The notes under the pieces are model-generated. The model was not told where the DNA came from. It worked only from the letters and a program-made list of their open reading frames with translations, and ran no database searches. Position numbers and translations under genes: made by a program. A stretch of 64,000 nt of DNA, taken from contig DAVR01000026.1 in NCBI GenBank assembly GCA_002507545.1, positions 1 through 64,000 on the forward strand, in the 5' to 3' direction. Shown here piece after piece: positions 26,611-35,845 of the stretch. Origin of the DNA: Archaeoglobus sp. UBA230 (GTDB lineage: Archaea > Halobacteriota > Archaeoglobi > Archaeoglobales > Archaeoglobaceae). Each line of letters opens with the position of its first letter. Positions within the stretch are counted from its first letter, which is position 1.

Positions 26611-26955
26611 ATGGAAAAGATGGTTATAGGAATATCAACATCTTTCAGCGCTGCTCACAGCATACCTGGTCATTACAAGTGCGGTAAGATACACGGACAC
26701 AACTTCAAGGTAGAGGTAGAAATAGCTGGGGAGGTCAAGGAAGATGGCATGGTTATGGACTTTTTCGACCTGAAAAAGGTAGTTGATGAGGTAATTTCGA
26801 AGTTTGACCACGCACTCATCAATGAGATTATAGAGATACCCACCTCGGAAAATATATGCGTTCATGTCTACAACGAGCTGAAAAAGAGAGGATTAAATGT
26901 TGTTAGGGTAAGAGTTGCTGAAAATGATGATAAATGGGCTGAAATAAGACTGTAA
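26611..26955 (+). CDS. queD: 6-carboxy-5,6,7,8-tetrahydropterin synthase (QueD)
   Basis: A 114-residue member of the PTPS fold family with zinc-binding His residues in FSAAHSI and KIHGHNF and a Cys in HYKCGK. It converts dihydroneopterin triphosphate toward preQ0. ATG 26611 follows the queE stop directly, with GGGGGTGAGA as ribosome site, completing the preQ0 operon. The GTP cyclohydrolase and the tRNA transglycosylase are not in this window. Confidence 0.93.
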   Translation: MEKMVIGISTSFSAAHSIPGHYKCGKIHGHNFKVEVEIAGEVKEDGMVMDFFDLKKVVDEVISKFDHALINEIIEIPTSENICVHVYNELKKRGLNVVRVRVAENDDKWAEIRL

Positions 26956-27039
26956 TCTTTTTTATTTGATGATATGGATACAGATTGTCACTTAATAGCT
27001 AACATAAAGTTTTTATATTTTAAATGCAATTTTCATACC
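26956..27039 (+). promoter_or_regulatory. queD terminator and Lrp-gene promoter
   Basis: A T-rich run (TCTTTTTTATTT, about 26957-26968) just after the queD stop is a likely archaeal terminator. A TATA stretch TTTTTATATTTTAAA (about 27010-27024) lies about 20-28 bases before ATG 27040. No gene is seen in the gap; the longer frame from 26974 crosses the promoter. Confidence 0.5.
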
Positions 27040-27528
27040 ATGCGAAAGGGTCAGCTTGATGAAACCGACAAAGCAATCATCGAAAATATTTTGAGGGGCA
27101 AAACCCAGAGTGAAATCGCTGAAATGCTTGGGATAACTCTGAGGACAGTTCAGAACAGGGTAAGAGTTCTCGAAGAAAATGAGTATCTTATAAAGGTTAA
27201 AGAAGGCTACTGGAGGGCAAACTACCAGAAGCTCGGTTTGAGTATGCTTGCCGTCATTCTAATCGATCTCGACATTACTTCCAAACCTAAGGTTGACGAT
27301 GTAATCGAGCACTTCAAGAAGCTCGATTTTGTCGAGAACATACTCGAAATGGTTGGTTCTGGCTACGATCTGTGTCTAATAGTGAGATACAAAGACATTG
27401 ACGAGTTCAGAGAGGAGAGAAGAAAATTCATGGAGTGGTTTGTGAAGAGGGGTATTCGGATCAACCATCTGACCACTTTCATATCATCGAGAACCCATAA
27501 GGACCACAGAAGAACGATTATTGGTTGA
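27040..27528 (+). CDS. Lrp/AsnC-family transcriptional regulator
   Basis: A 162-residue regulator with an N-terminal HTH (LDETDKAIIENIL through SEIAEMLGITLRTVQNRV) and a C-terminal RAM-like ligand domain (about 60-150). It stands directly upstream of the beta-oxidation operon with its own promoter, so local control of that operon is a good guess. The effector is unknown. Confidence 0.85.
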   Translation: MRKGQLDETDKAIIENILRGKTQSEIAEMLGITLRTVQNRVRVLEENEYLIKVKEGYWRANYQKLGLSMLAVILIDLDITSKPKVDDVIEHFKKLDFVENILEMVGSGYDLCLIVRYKDIDEFREERRKFMEWFVKRGIRINHLTTFISSRTHKDHRRTIIG

Positions 27529-27619
27529 GAGAACTATTTATTCTTATTTTGTGTAGTCATCAGCCATATACGTTCATATATCACGAAAGTATTATATATT
27601 ATCGAGCAAACCCTTCTTA
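27529..27619 (+). promoter_or_regulatory. Promoter of the beta-oxidation operon
   Basis: A 91-base gap. TATA element TATTATATATTA (about 27588-27599) lies about 25 bases before ATG 27620, suggesting leaderless translation. Just upstream is a partial dyad ATATACGTTCATATAT (about 27566-27581), a candidate site for the adjacent Lrp-type regulator. A T-rich run after the regulator stop may end its transcript. Confidence 0.5.
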
Positions 27620-28783
27620 ATGAGGGTAGGTGTTGTCGGAGTAGGTTGTTCTAAGTTCGGGAGACGGGATGATGTCACCATTCAAGAACTTGCTTATGAA
27701 GCGGTAAAAGAGGCTCTTGATGATGCAGGAATGGTTCAGGATGATATTGATCTCAGTGTTGTCGGGAGTGTAAACACCAGAGGCTATGAATTGATGCCTG
27801 CTGTTCCTGTCAACGAATACTGCGGTTTTGCGGGAAAAGGGCCTTTAAGAGTGGAGGCAGCTTGTGCAACAGGAACAGCTGCTGTTTACACGGCTTACAC
27901 CTCAATAGCCTCGAAAATGGCAGATGTTGCCATTGCCATTGGAGTGGAGAAGATGACTGAAGTTGATACCGCCACTTCTCTTGCTATTGGTGGCAGAGCA
28001 GGGAACTACCTCTGGGAATTTCATCAGTATGGCACAACCTTTCCCGGTTACTATGCGATGCATGCATCCGCACATATGGCAAAATTTGGCACAAGTGAGA
28101 AGCAGATGGCAATGGTGGCAGTTAAAGCTCATAGAAACGCAGCAAAGAATCCTAAAGCCCACTTCCAGAAGGAGATAACTGTTGAGGATGTATTGAACTC
28201 GAGGGTGATAACATACCCACTTAAGCTCTACGACTGTTCTCCAATCAGTGATGGTTCTGCAGCGGCAATTTTAGCGAGTGAAGAGAAGATAAAGGAGTTT
28301 GGAATAGATGACGTTATCTGGCTTGAATCTGCTGGCTATGCCTCCGACACATCAAATATGACCAATAGAGAGAGTTTTGTAGGACTAAAGGCGACGGTTC
28401 TTGCTGCGGAGATGGCGTATAGGAGGGCAGGAATTGATGACCCGGTTAAGCAGCTTGACATGGCAACTGTGCATGACTGCTTTACCATAGCTGAGATCAT
28501 GGCATATGAAGACCTCAAGTTCTGCAGAAAGGGTGAGGGTGGGAAATTCGTTGAGATGGAAGAAAGCGACATTGGTGGGAAGTTGCCGGTAAACACCTTT
28601 GGTGGGTTGAAGGCGAAAGGACACCCCTTAGCTGCAACAGGAGTTGCAATGGTTTATGAAGTTGTAAAGCAGCTCAGAGAGGAGGCAGGAGATTTACAGG
28701 TTGATTTGAAGAATTACAGGGGCCTAATTCACAACGTTGGTGGTACAGGGCATTTTGCTTTTGTTATGCTCTTCAGGAGGTGA
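27620..28783 (+). CDS. SCP2-type thiolase (beta-oxidation / acetyl-CoA acetyltransferase)
   Basis: A 387-residue thiolase with intact nucleophile Cys82 in EAACATG and C-terminal GGLKAKGHPLAATG. It would cleave 3-oxoacyl-CoA to acetyl-CoA, the last step of beta-oxidation. It is a paralogue of the mevalonate-operon thiolase, which lacks this Cys. It heads a five-gene operon and ends four bases before the DUF35 gene start. Confidence 0.9.
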   Translation: MRVGVVGVGCSKFGRRDDVTIQELAYEAVKEALDDAGMVQDDIDLSVVGSVNTRGYELMPAVPVNEYCGFAGKGPLRVEAACATGTAAVYTAYTSIASKMADVAIAIGVEKMTEVDTATSLAIGGRAGNYLWEFHQYGTTFPGYYAMHASAHMAKFGTSEKQMAMVAVKAHRNAAKNPKAHFQKEITVEDVLNSRVITYPLKLYDCSPISDGSAAAILASEEKIKEFGIDDVIWLESAGYASDTSNMTNRESFVGLKATVLAAEMAYRRAGIDDPVKQLDMATVHDCFTIAEIMAYEDLKFCRKGEGGKFVEMEESDIGGKLPVNTFGGLKAKGHPLAATGVAMVYEVVKQLREEAGDLQVDLKNYRGLIHNVGGTGHFAFVMLFRR

Positions 28784-28787
28784 GAGG

Positions 28788-29180
28788 GTGTTTATCGAGA
28801 GCCGCGAGTTGTTGATAAAGCACAAAATTCCAGTTTCACGAATCTCAAAATACTGGAAGGGACTTGAGGGTGGGATTGTCTACAAGACAGCCTGCAAGAA
28901 ATGTGGTGAAACTTACTATCCACCAAGAGCAGAATGTCTTTGTGGTGGAGAGGTAGAGTGGGTTGAAGTTGACGGAGAGGGTATCATTGAAGCCTTTACG
29001 ACTGTCCATGCTATCCCAAAGGGTTTTGAGTGGAATAAGCCCTACACGATAGCCATTGCAAGCTTTGGAGATGTGAAGATTATGGGATGGGCTGAAGATG
29101 TGGAGGTTGGAGATAGAGTCAGGATAAAGACCGGAAAAGACGAAACAGGGGTTTGGAAGGTTTATTTCGAGGTGATTTGA
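28788..29180 (+). CDS. DUF35 zinc-ribbon/OB-fold partner of thiolase
   Basis: A 130-residue protein from GTG 28788, preceded by AGGAGGTGA. The zinc-ribbon part is CKKCGETYYPPRAECLCGG, followed by an OB fold. Proteins of this family form complexes with SCP2-type thiolases; the immediate thiolase neighbour supports this. The longer frame from 28737 lies inside the thiolase gene and is rejected. Confidence 0.85.
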   Translation: MFIESRELLIKHKIPVSRISKYWKGLEGGIVYKTACKKCGETYYPPRAECLCGGEVEWVEVDGEGIIEAFTTVHAIPKGFEWNKPYTIAIASFGDVKIMGWAEDVEVGDRVRIKTGKDETGVWKVYFEVI

Positions 29181-30328
29181 TGGATTTTAAATTAACTCCT
29201 GAACAGGAGGACATAAGGAGAGCTGCAAGAGAGTTTGCCGAGAGGGAGTTTACCCCTGAAATTATGGAGGAGTGTGATAGGGAGGAGAAGTATCCTAAGG
29301 AACTTGTGATAAAGGCGAGGGGACTCGGATTCTCAACGGTAAAAATCCCAGAAGAGTATGGGGGAATGGGGCTGAGCTTATTTGAAGAGGCTCTGGTCAC
29401 CGAAGAGTTCTACAGGGTTAGTCCGGGGATTGGCAATGCATGTCTGAGTTCGACCTTTGGAACAGAGCTGCTGATTCTTTTTGGCACTGAAGAGCAGAAG
29501 GAGAAGTATCTGAGATGGGTGACTGAAAAAAACGGTATTTCGGCAATGGCGACAACAGAGCCTGAAGCTGGCAGTGATGTGGCAAATGTAAAAACCAAGA
29601 TTATCAAGGAGGGGGACGAGTGGGTCATTAATGGGACAAAGATGTTCATAACAAATGGCAGCGTTTGCGACTTCGTTCTCGTTTTGGGGAGAACTTATGA
29701 AGGAGAGAAGAGGCACCACGGATTAACCTTTGCAATCGTTGAGAGTGGAAGTGAGGGATTCAAGGCGACGAAGATCAAGAACAAGATGGGTTTAAGGGCA
29801 AGTGATACAGCAGAGATCGTGCTGAAAGATGTTAGGGTGCCGGAGGAGAATATACTTGGTGAACCGGGTAAGGGCTTCTACTATATGATGGAGTTCTTCA
29901 ATCACACGAGGCCAAGGGTTGCTGCTCAAGCAGTTGGAATAGCTCAGGGTGCTTTTGAACTTGCGCTTAACTATGTCAAGCAGAGAAAACAGTTCGGACA
30001 GCCAATCGCCGCCTTCCAGCACACCCAATTCAAGATCGCAGAGATGGCTATGAGGATTCAGGCTGCAAGGTTACTCACATGGCAGGCTGCATGGCACTGC
30101 AGCAAAGGAGACCCAAAACCCGAACTCTCCTCAATGGCAAAGTGTTTTGCTGGTGAAACTGCAGTTTACGTTGCAGACTGGTGTGTACAGCTTCATGGTG
30201 GCTATGGTTATGTCGGAGAATACCCGGCTGAGCGTTTTTACAGGGACGCGAAACTTATGGAGATATATGAGGGGACAAAAGAGATTCAGAAGCTCATTAT
30301 AGCGAGAAGACTCATAGGGAGGGTATAA
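29180..30328 (+). CDS. Acyl-CoA dehydrogenase
   Basis: A 382-residue FAD enzyme for the first oxidation of beta-oxidation. It shows the family blocks AMATTEPEAGSD, INGTKMFITNG, QRKQFGQPIA, QLHGGYGY and the catalytic-base region YEGTKEIQ. ATG 29180 shares its A with the preceding stop (TGATG). Electron-transfer flavoprotein genes are not in the window. Chain-length preference cannot be read. Confidence 0.94.
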   Translation: MDFKLTPEQEDIRRAAREFAEREFTPEIMEECDREEKYPKELVIKARGLGFSTVKIPEEYGGMGLSLFEEALVTEEFYRVSPGIGNACLSSTFGTELLILFGTEEQKEKYLRWVTEKNGISAMATTEPEAGSDVANVKTKIIKEGDEWVINGTKMFITNGSVCDFVLVLGRTYEGEKRHHGLTFAIVESGSEGFKATKIKNKMGLRASDTAEIVLKDVRVPEENILGEPGKGFYYMMEFFNHTRPRVAAQAVGIAQGAFELALNYVKQRKQFGQPIAAFQHTQFKIAEMAMRIQAARLLTWQAAWHCSKGDPKPELSSMAKCFAGETAVYVADWCVQLHGGYGYVGEYPAERFYRDAKLMEIYEGTKEIQKLIIARRLIGRV

Positions 30329-30330
30329 AA

Positions 30331-31101
30331 ATGGGAGAGAGAGTAAAGTTCGAGATTGAAGGTCAGATCGGGATTGCAACGTTGAGCAGACCAGAGAAGT
30401 TGAATGCTCTGGACACAAAAACAAGGGTTGAGCTCAGAGATGTTGTCGAAGAGGCTGAAAAAAGCGTAAGGGTTCTGATTATAACCGGAAGTGGAAAGGC
30501 TTTTGCCGCAGGGGCGGACATCAACGAGCTTCTCCAGAGAAACCCTATAAAAGCTCTTGAAGCAACAAAACTTGGAACAGAGCTTTTCAGTAGAATAGAG
30601 GAGCTTGAAATTCCTGTGATAGCAGCCGTCAATGGATTCGCCCTTGGAGGGGGATGCGAGCTTGCAATGGCTTGTGACATTAGAATTGCGAGTGAGAAGG
30701 CTAAGTTCGGACAGCCTGAAATCAACCTTGGTATAATGCCGGGTGCTGGTGGAACGCAAAGACTGCCAAGACTTGTAGGATTGGGAATGGCTAAGAAACT
30801 CGTTTTGACCGGAGAGATAATTGATGCTCAGACCGCTTTTAGAATTGGGCTTGTTGATGAGGTCGTTGAGCATGAGGAGTTGATGGAAAAAGCCAAGGAA
30901 GTTGCAGGGAAGATTGTAGAGAAATCGCCTCTTGCGGTCAAAATTGCCAAGAAGGCTCTGAGCGCATCACTCACTATGCCACTAAAGGAGGGGCTTAAAT
31001 ATGAGGCGAGTCTCTTTTCGCTGCTCTTTGCAAGCGAGGATGCAAAAGAGGGGATGAGGGCGTTTTTAGAGAAAAGGAGGCCCGAGTTTAGGGGTCGTTG
31101 A
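30331..31101 (+). CDS. Enoyl-CoA hydratase
   Basis: A 256-residue crotonase-fold enzyme hydrating enoyl-CoA. The oxyanion-hole segments AFAAGADI and NGFALGGGCELA and the two catalytic-type Glu residues (in GGGCEL and GQPEINLG) are all present. It lies two bases after the acyl-CoA dehydrogenase gene, in metabolic order within the operon. Confidence 0.94.
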   Translation: MGERVKFEIEGQIGIATLSRPEKLNALDTKTRVELRDVVEEAEKSVRVLIITGSGKAFAAGADINELLQRNPIKALEATKLGTELFSRIEELEIPVIAAVNGFALGGGCELAMACDIRIASEKAKFGQPEINLGIMPGAGGTQRLPRLVGLGMAKKLVLTGEIIDAQTAFRIGLVDEVVEHEELMEKAKEVAGKIVEKSPLAVKIAKKALSASLTMPLKEGLKYEASLFSLLFASEDAKEGMRAFLEKRRPEFRGR

Positions 31102-31110
31102 GGTGTTAGC

Positions 31111-32028
31111 ATGTTCAAGAAAATAGGTGTGGTTGGATTCGGGTTGATGGGCACACAAATTGCCCAGTTCTTCGCTCAGAAGGGTTTGGAGGTTGTTGCG
31201 ATTGATGTCAGCAAAGACTCCCTGAAGAAAGGTATTGAGGCGATTAAGGCAGGCAGATTTGGTCTGCAGAGACTTGTGGAGAAGGGGAAGATTACAGAAG
31301 AGGAAATGAACGCTGTGTTGGACAGGATTACGACCTCTACCGAGTATTCGGCTTTGAAGGATTGTGAGATGATTATCGAAGCAGTTTTTGAAGATGTAAA
31401 CCTGAAGCTGAAGGTTTTAAAAGAGATTGATGGCATAGTAGACAATGCGATTATTGGCTCCAACACATCGTCAATCAGCATAACAAAACTTTCTTCGGCA
31501 GTCAGCAGTCCCGAAAAGTTTCTCGGCATTCACTTCTTCAACCCCGCTCAGATTCAGAAGCTGGTTGAACTCGTGAAGGGCTTGTTGAGTGATGAGAAAG
31601 TTGTCAACGATATTAAAGAGTGGTTCGTTCAACTGGGAAAGGTGCCGATAGTTGTGAATGACTCTCCCGGTTTTGCAACATCACGTCTTGGGTTGGTGCT
31701 CGGCAAGGAGGCTTTGTTGATGGTGCAGGAGGGGGTTGCAACACCGCAGGACATTGACATTGGAATGATGCTCGGATACGGCTACTCGATGGGCCCGATT
31801 GAGACCGGGGATTTAGTGGGGCTGGACACAAGATTGAAGATATACGAGACCATGTTCGAAGCAACAAAAGACCCGAAGTGGGCACCACCAAAGCTACTCG
31901 TGCAGCTCGTTGATGCAGGCTATCTCGGTGATCCATCGTTAAAGCCCGGAAGCAAGGGAGGAGTTTACGAATACTTTGGTCAAGAGAGGGCAACGCAGGT
32001 TTTGAAGAGGTTAGGTATTCGTAGATAA
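31111..32028 (+). CDS. 3-hydroxyacyl-CoA dehydrogenase
   Basis: A 305-residue NAD enzyme with N-terminal Rossmann motif GFGLMGTQIAQ, catalytic His in GIHFFNPA near residue 140 and the PGFATSRLG segment. It oxidises 3-hydroxyacyl-CoA and completes the beta-oxidation set. A strong T-rich run follows its stop and probably ends the operon. Confidence 0.93.
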   Translation: MFKKIGVVGFGLMGTQIAQFFAQKGLEVVAIDVSKDSLKKGIEAIKAGRFGLQRLVEKGKITEEEMNAVLDRITTSTEYSALKDCEMIIEAVFEDVNLKLKVLKEIDGIVDNAIIGSNTSSISITKLSSAVSSPEKFLGIHFFNPAQIQKLVELVKGLLSDEKVVNDIKEWFVQLGKVPIVVNDSPGFATSRLGLVLGKEALLMVQEGVATPQDIDIGMMLGYGYSMGPIETGDLVGLDTRLKIYETMFEATKDPKWAPPKLLVQLVDAGYLGDPSLKPGSKGGVYEYFGQERATQVLKRLGIRR

Positions 32029-32055
32029 TTTTTTATTTTTTCTATTTTGTTGATC
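32029..32055 (+). terminator. T-rich terminator after beta-oxidation operon
   Basis: The stop of the hydroxyacyl-CoA dehydrogenase is followed directly by three thymine-rich blocks (TTTTTTATTTTTTCTATTTT), the usual form of an archaeal terminator. No hairpin is seen. Confidence 0.5.
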
Positions 32056-32223
32056 ATACAAAGTCTCATTCGAATTAGCAAGTGTGATCAGTGTGGTTTT
32101 TGAAGATTATCTCAAGATTTACGGGTTGGTCAGCTGAGAAAGTTCGTAAAATTTATAGTTGTTCTACACTCTAATTAATACTAATCAGAAATCTTTTAAT
32201 ACATTGTAAGAGCAAATTTGACG
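32056..32223 (+). promoter_or_regulatory. Promoter region of the CooC-ABC importer operon
   Basis: This gap shows two TGATCA palindromes (about 32050 and 32087) and a TATA-like CTTTTAATACATT (about 32192-32204) about 25 bases before ATG 32224. No small gene is apparent. A metal-responsive site is possible but I do not recognise one. Confidence 0.4.
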
Positions 32224-32970
32224 ATGAAAATACTTGTCTGCGGGAAAGGAGGGTGTGGAAAGAGTGTCATTTCTGCTCTCATAGCTAAAGAGTTGGCAGG
32301 TAGAGGTAAAAAAGTTCTTGTTGTTGACGCTGATGAATCAAACTTCGGAATTCACAGAAATTTAGGAGTTAAACAGCCAAAAGACTTCATGGAGTGGCTT
32401 GGCGGGAAAAGCGGAGTAAGAGAGAAACTTTTCAAGGCAATTCAGTCAGAGTGGAAAGAAGAAGCAAGAATGCTCGACGAGCTCAGCCTTGACGAGCTTC
32501 CTGAAGAGTTTGTCGAAAGAAATGATGGTATAGCCGTGATAGCGATAGGGAAGATTCACGAGTTTGGCGAGGGATGTGCCTGTCCAATGGGAGTTGTTAC
32601 GAGGGAATTTCTGCAAGCTCTAAGGCTTGAAGATGATGAGTTTGTGGTTGTTGACACTGACGCAGGAATAGAGCATTTTGGTAGGAGTGTCGAAGCTGGA
32701 TGTGATGTAATCGTTGCGATTGTTGAGCCGAGCTATGAGTCAATAAAACTTGCAGAGAAAATTGCAGATATGGGTAGAAAATTAGGAAAGAGGGTGACTA
32801 CGGTTGCAAACAAGGTTAATGATGAGACAAAAGGTCTGATCAATGCTGATGCTTACGTTCCCCTAAGCAAAGAAATCTATCAGGCATGTTTTCTCGGAGA
32901 GGAGGTGCCGTTGATTGAGGAGGCAAAAGAGCTTGTTAACCTGATAGCTAACTCGGAGGTGAGAAGATGA
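32224..32970 (+). CDS. CooC-like nickel-insertion ATPase
   Basis: A 248-residue MinD/ParA-class ATPase. The deviant Walker A reads GKGGCGKS at the N-terminus and a CxC pair lies in EGCACPMG near residue 120, the position where CooC dimers bind nickel. DTDAGIEHFGR is switch II. CooC proteins load nickel into carbon monoxide dehydrogenase, a central enzyme of Archaeoglobus. TTG 32218 is an alternative start. The stop overlaps the next gene by four bases, linking it to an ABC importer. Confidence 0.85.
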   Translation: MKILVCGKGGCGKSVISALIAKELAGRGKKVLVVDADESNFGIHRNLGVKQPKDFMEWLGGKSGVREKLFKAIQSEWKEEARMLDELSLDELPEEFVERNDGIAVIAIGKIHEFGEGCACPMGVVTREFLQALRLEDDEFVVVDTDAGIEHFGRSVEAGCDVIVAIVEPSYESIKLAEKIADMGRKLGKRVTTVANKVNDETKGLINADAYVPLSKEIYQACFLGEEVPLIEEAKELVNLIANSEVRR

Positions 32971-34067
32971 AAAAATTGCCGATTCTGCTAACAATAGTAG
33001 TGCTTGCATCTCTGGTTGCCGGATGCTCGCAGAGCCATGAGAACAAAGTTGATACCGTTAAAGTCACAGACCTGATAGGAAGAGAAGTTGAAGTTCCTCA
33101 AAAAGTTGATAGGATTGTTGCTGTAGGCCCCGGAGCTTTGAGATTGATTGTTTATCTGAATGCAACAGATATGGTTGTAGGTGTTGAGGATGCTGAGACG
33201 GCATGGAGTGCGATGGGGAGGCCATACAGAATGGCACATCCAGAGCTTGCTGAGAAGCCCATTATAGGAAAAGGTGGTCCAAGCCCGTCTCCTAATGCTG
33301 AAGCAATTGTTGCCGTCAAACCTGACGTGATTTTTGCATGCTATATGGATGCCAGCAGAGCTGATGCTCTCCAGCAGCAAACCGGTGTGCCAGTTGTGAT
33401 TTTGAGCTACGGCGAGCTTGGAAACTTCAAAGCTCAGGAGATTTACGATTCACTAAGACTGGCTGGTAAGATTCTCGGTAAGGAAAAGAGGGCTGAAGAT
33501 ATAATCAGCTTTGTAAACTCTGCTTACAGTGACCTATCATCGAGGGTTGAAGGGGTTCTGGATGATGCAAAACCAACGGTTTACGTCGGCGCTCTCGGAT
33601 TCAAAGGTGGACACGGAATAGAGTCAACTCAGTGCAACTTCCCACCGTTCATGGCTGTAAAGGCAAAGAACGTTGCATGTGAGGCAAACAAGAGTGGAGC
33701 TTTCTTCATTGATAAGGAGAAGCTTCTGGAGTGGGATCCGGACATAATCTTTCTTGACGAAAACAACCTGCATCTCGTTCTGATTGACTACGAGAAGAGT
33801 CCGGAGGTATACAAATCTCTAAGAGCCTTCAAAAATGGTGAGGTTTACGGAATACTCCCATTCAACTACTACACGACGAACATAGAGATTGCAATAGCAG
33901 ACGCTTACTTTATAGGCAAAGTTCTCTACCCAGATAGATTTGCCGATATCAACCCTGCAGAGAAGGCGAATGAGATATTCAAATTCTTTGTTGGCAAGGA
34001 ACTCTACGGGGAGATGGCTGAGCATTATGGAGGGTTCAAAAATATAGCAGACATCTTCGAATCATGA
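32967..34067 (+). CDS. ABC transporter substrate-binding lipoprotein, metal/metal-chelate type
   Basis: A 366-residue binding protein with a signal peptide and lipobox LVAGC (Cys20). The fold is that of the FecB/BtuF class: VTDLIGREVEVP and KVDRIVAVGPG at the start and PDVIFA in the first lobe. GGHGIES and NYYTTNIEIAIADAYFIGK are conserved-looking blocks distinct from standard siderophore binders. Candidates are Fe, Ni or a cobalamin-like chelate; the CooC neighbour favours nickel or a metal chelate, as inference. Confidence 0.85.
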   Translation: MKKLPILLTIVVLASLVAGCSQSHENKVDTVKVTDLIGREVEVPQKVDRIVAVGPGALRLIVYLNATDMVVGVEDAETAWSAMGRPYRMAHPELAEKPIIGKGGPSPSPNAEAIVAVKPDVIFACYMDASRADALQQQTGVPVVILSYGELGNFKAQEIYDSLRLAGKILGKEKRAEDIISFVNSAYSDLSSRVEGVLDDAKPTVYVGALGFKGGHGIESTQCNFPPFMAVKAKNVACEANKSGAFFIDKEKLLEWDPDIIFLDENNLHLVLIDYEKSPEVYKSLRAFKNGEVYGILPFNYYTTNIEIAIADAYFIGKVLYPDRFADINPAEKANEIFKFFVGKELYGEMAEHYGGFKNIADIFES

Positions 34068-35080
34068 TAGAGTACAGCAGAAGAATAAGAACTGCGGAAA
34101 TCGTGCTGGTAACTTCCCTAATTTTTTCGTTTATAGCCTCCCTCTGCATAGGATCGTATAACCTCACTCCTCAGGAAGTTTTCAGTTCTCTTGCTACCGA
34201 TTCTCCTATAATATGGGACATCAGGCTGCCGAGAATAGTGACCACCATACTTGTGGGGGCGAGCCTTGCTGTAAGTGGAGCTGTGATGCAATGCATCCTG
34301 AGAAATCCCCTCGCATCTCCATTCACTCTCGGCATTTCGCAGGGTGCAGCCTTCGGAGCTGCTTTTGCAATTATCTACCTCGGAGCTGGTCTGATGCACA
34401 GAACTGGAGAGAGCATCACGATTCTAAACCCTTATCTTGTCCCATTTTTTGCCTTCTTCGGCTCCCTGATCAGCGTTTCTGTAATTCTCACACTTTCAAA
34501 AATAAGGGATCTTAGCCCTGAAGCGATGATTCTTGCAGGAGTTGCAATGGCATCCCTCTTTCAGGCTGCAACGATGCTGATGCAGTACTTTGCCGAAGAC
34601 GTTATGGTAGCATCGGTTGTTTTCTGGACTTTCGGAGACATGGGAAGAACGAACTGGAATGAGATATACATTATCCTTTCAGCATTTGCAGTCTGCACCA
34701 CCTACTTCATCTTCAGGCGTATGGACTACAACGCTCTAACGCTGAGCGATGAGACTGCCATATCGCTTGGAGTTAATCCCCAAAGAGTCAGACTTGAAAG
34801 TCTCCTGCTCTCGTCATTTCTTACAGCAATCTGTGTTTCCTTTACTGGTATCGTAGGTTTTGTAGGACTTGTCGCTCCGCACTCCATCAGAATTTCAGTC
34901 AGTGGAGATCACAGATATCTGATTCCTTTCAGCACGGTTTTTGGAGCTACCCTTTTACTTATCGCCGACACGTTTGGCAGAACTGTCCTCTCGCCAGTCT
35001 TAATTCCTGTCGGAATCGTTACAGCGTTTGTGGGTGCTCCAGTGTTCATATATCTGCTCTTGATGGGTAGCTGGAGGTGA
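34064..35080 (+). CDS. FecCD-family ABC transporter permease
   Basis: A 338-residue permease with about nine or ten hydrophobic segments and the FecCD signatures RLPRIV, GAVMQCILRNPLASPFTLGIS and FVGLVAPH. It overlaps the binding-protein gene by four bases. It forms the membrane channel of the importer with the following ATPase. Confidence 0.93.
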   Translation: MIEYSRRIRTAEIVLVTSLIFSFIASLCIGSYNLTPQEVFSSLATDSPIIWDIRLPRIVTTILVGASLAVSGAVMQCILRNPLASPFTLGISQGAAFGAAFAIIYLGAGLMHRTGESITILNPYLVPFFAFFGSLISVSVILTLSKIRDLSPEAMILAGVAMASLFQAATMLMQYFAEDVMVASVVFWTFGDMGRTNWNEIYIILSAFAVCTTYFIFRRMDYNALTLSDETAISLGVNPQRVRLESLLLSSFLTAICVSFTGIVGFVGLVAPHSIRISVSGDHRYLIPFSTVFGATLLLIADTFGRTVLSPVLIPVGIVTAFVGAPVFIYLLLMGSWR

Positions 35081-35094
35081 AAGGAGGTGATTGA

Positions 35095-35844
35095 ATGATT
35101 ACGGTCAAAAACTTGAGCTTCTCATACAATTCAGAGCCTGTGTTAAATGATCTGAATTTTGAAGCACGAGAGGGCGAGGTTATCTTTATCCTCGGACCCA
35201 ACGGGAGTGGAAAAACAACCCTGCTTAAGTGCATTGCCGGAATTCTGAAGCCAAGAGGAGCAATTTTGGTTGAAAACCAAAGTTTGAATGATATTTCAAA
35301 GAGAGAGTTGGCTAAAAAGCTCGCATATGTGCCACAAAGAGGTGATACAGGTTTTCTCACAGTTTTTGATGTTATTTTGCTTGGCAGGAAACCCTATATG
35401 GGTTTTGGTCCGACGAATGAGGACTACAGGATTGTTAAAGATGTGATGTCTCTTTTGAGTCTTGAAAAGCTTGCTTTCAGAAGACTAAATGAACTGAGTG
35501 GTGGAGAGCTGCAGAAGGTTATGATAGCGCGAGCTCTGGCTCAGAGGCCGAGAATTCTGCTTTTGGATGAGCCAACAAACAATCTCGACGTTAAAAATCA
35601 GATTGAGATCATGAGGCTAATTAGAAAGATTGCCAAGGAGAGCAACATTTCTGTGATCTCGACCATGCATGATCTGAATCTTGCCTCTCTTTACGCTGAC
35701 AGGATTTTGATGATAAAAAACGGTAAAATTTTTGCTTCTGGTGGGATTGAAGTTCTCAACAAGGAGAACATAAAGGCTGTTTACGGGGTTGATGTTGAGG
35801 TCGTGCGGATGAATGGGAAAGCCGTTATTTTGCCCGGTGATTGA
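35095..35844 (+). CDS. ABC transporter ATP-binding protein (FecE/BtuD type)
   Basis: A 249-residue ATPase with Walker A GPNGSGKTT near residue 40, signature LSGGELQKV, Walker B ILLLDEPTNNLD and the switch His in TMHDLN. It powers the FecCD permease just upstream. AAAGGAGGTGATTGA gives a strong ribosome site before ATG 35095. Confidence 0.95.
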   Translation: MITVKNLSFSYNSEPVLNDLNFEAREGEVIFILGPNGSGKTTLLKCIAGILKPRGAILVENQSLNDISKRELAKKLAYVPQRGDTGFLTVFDVILLGRKPYMGFGPTNEDYRIVKDVMSLLSLEKLAFRRLNELSGGELQKVMIARALAQRPRILLLDEPTNNLDVKNQIEIMRLIRKIAKESNISVISTMHDLNLASLYADRILMIKNGKIFASGGIEVLNKENIKAVYGVDVEVVRMNGKAVILPGD

Positions 35845-35845
35845 C

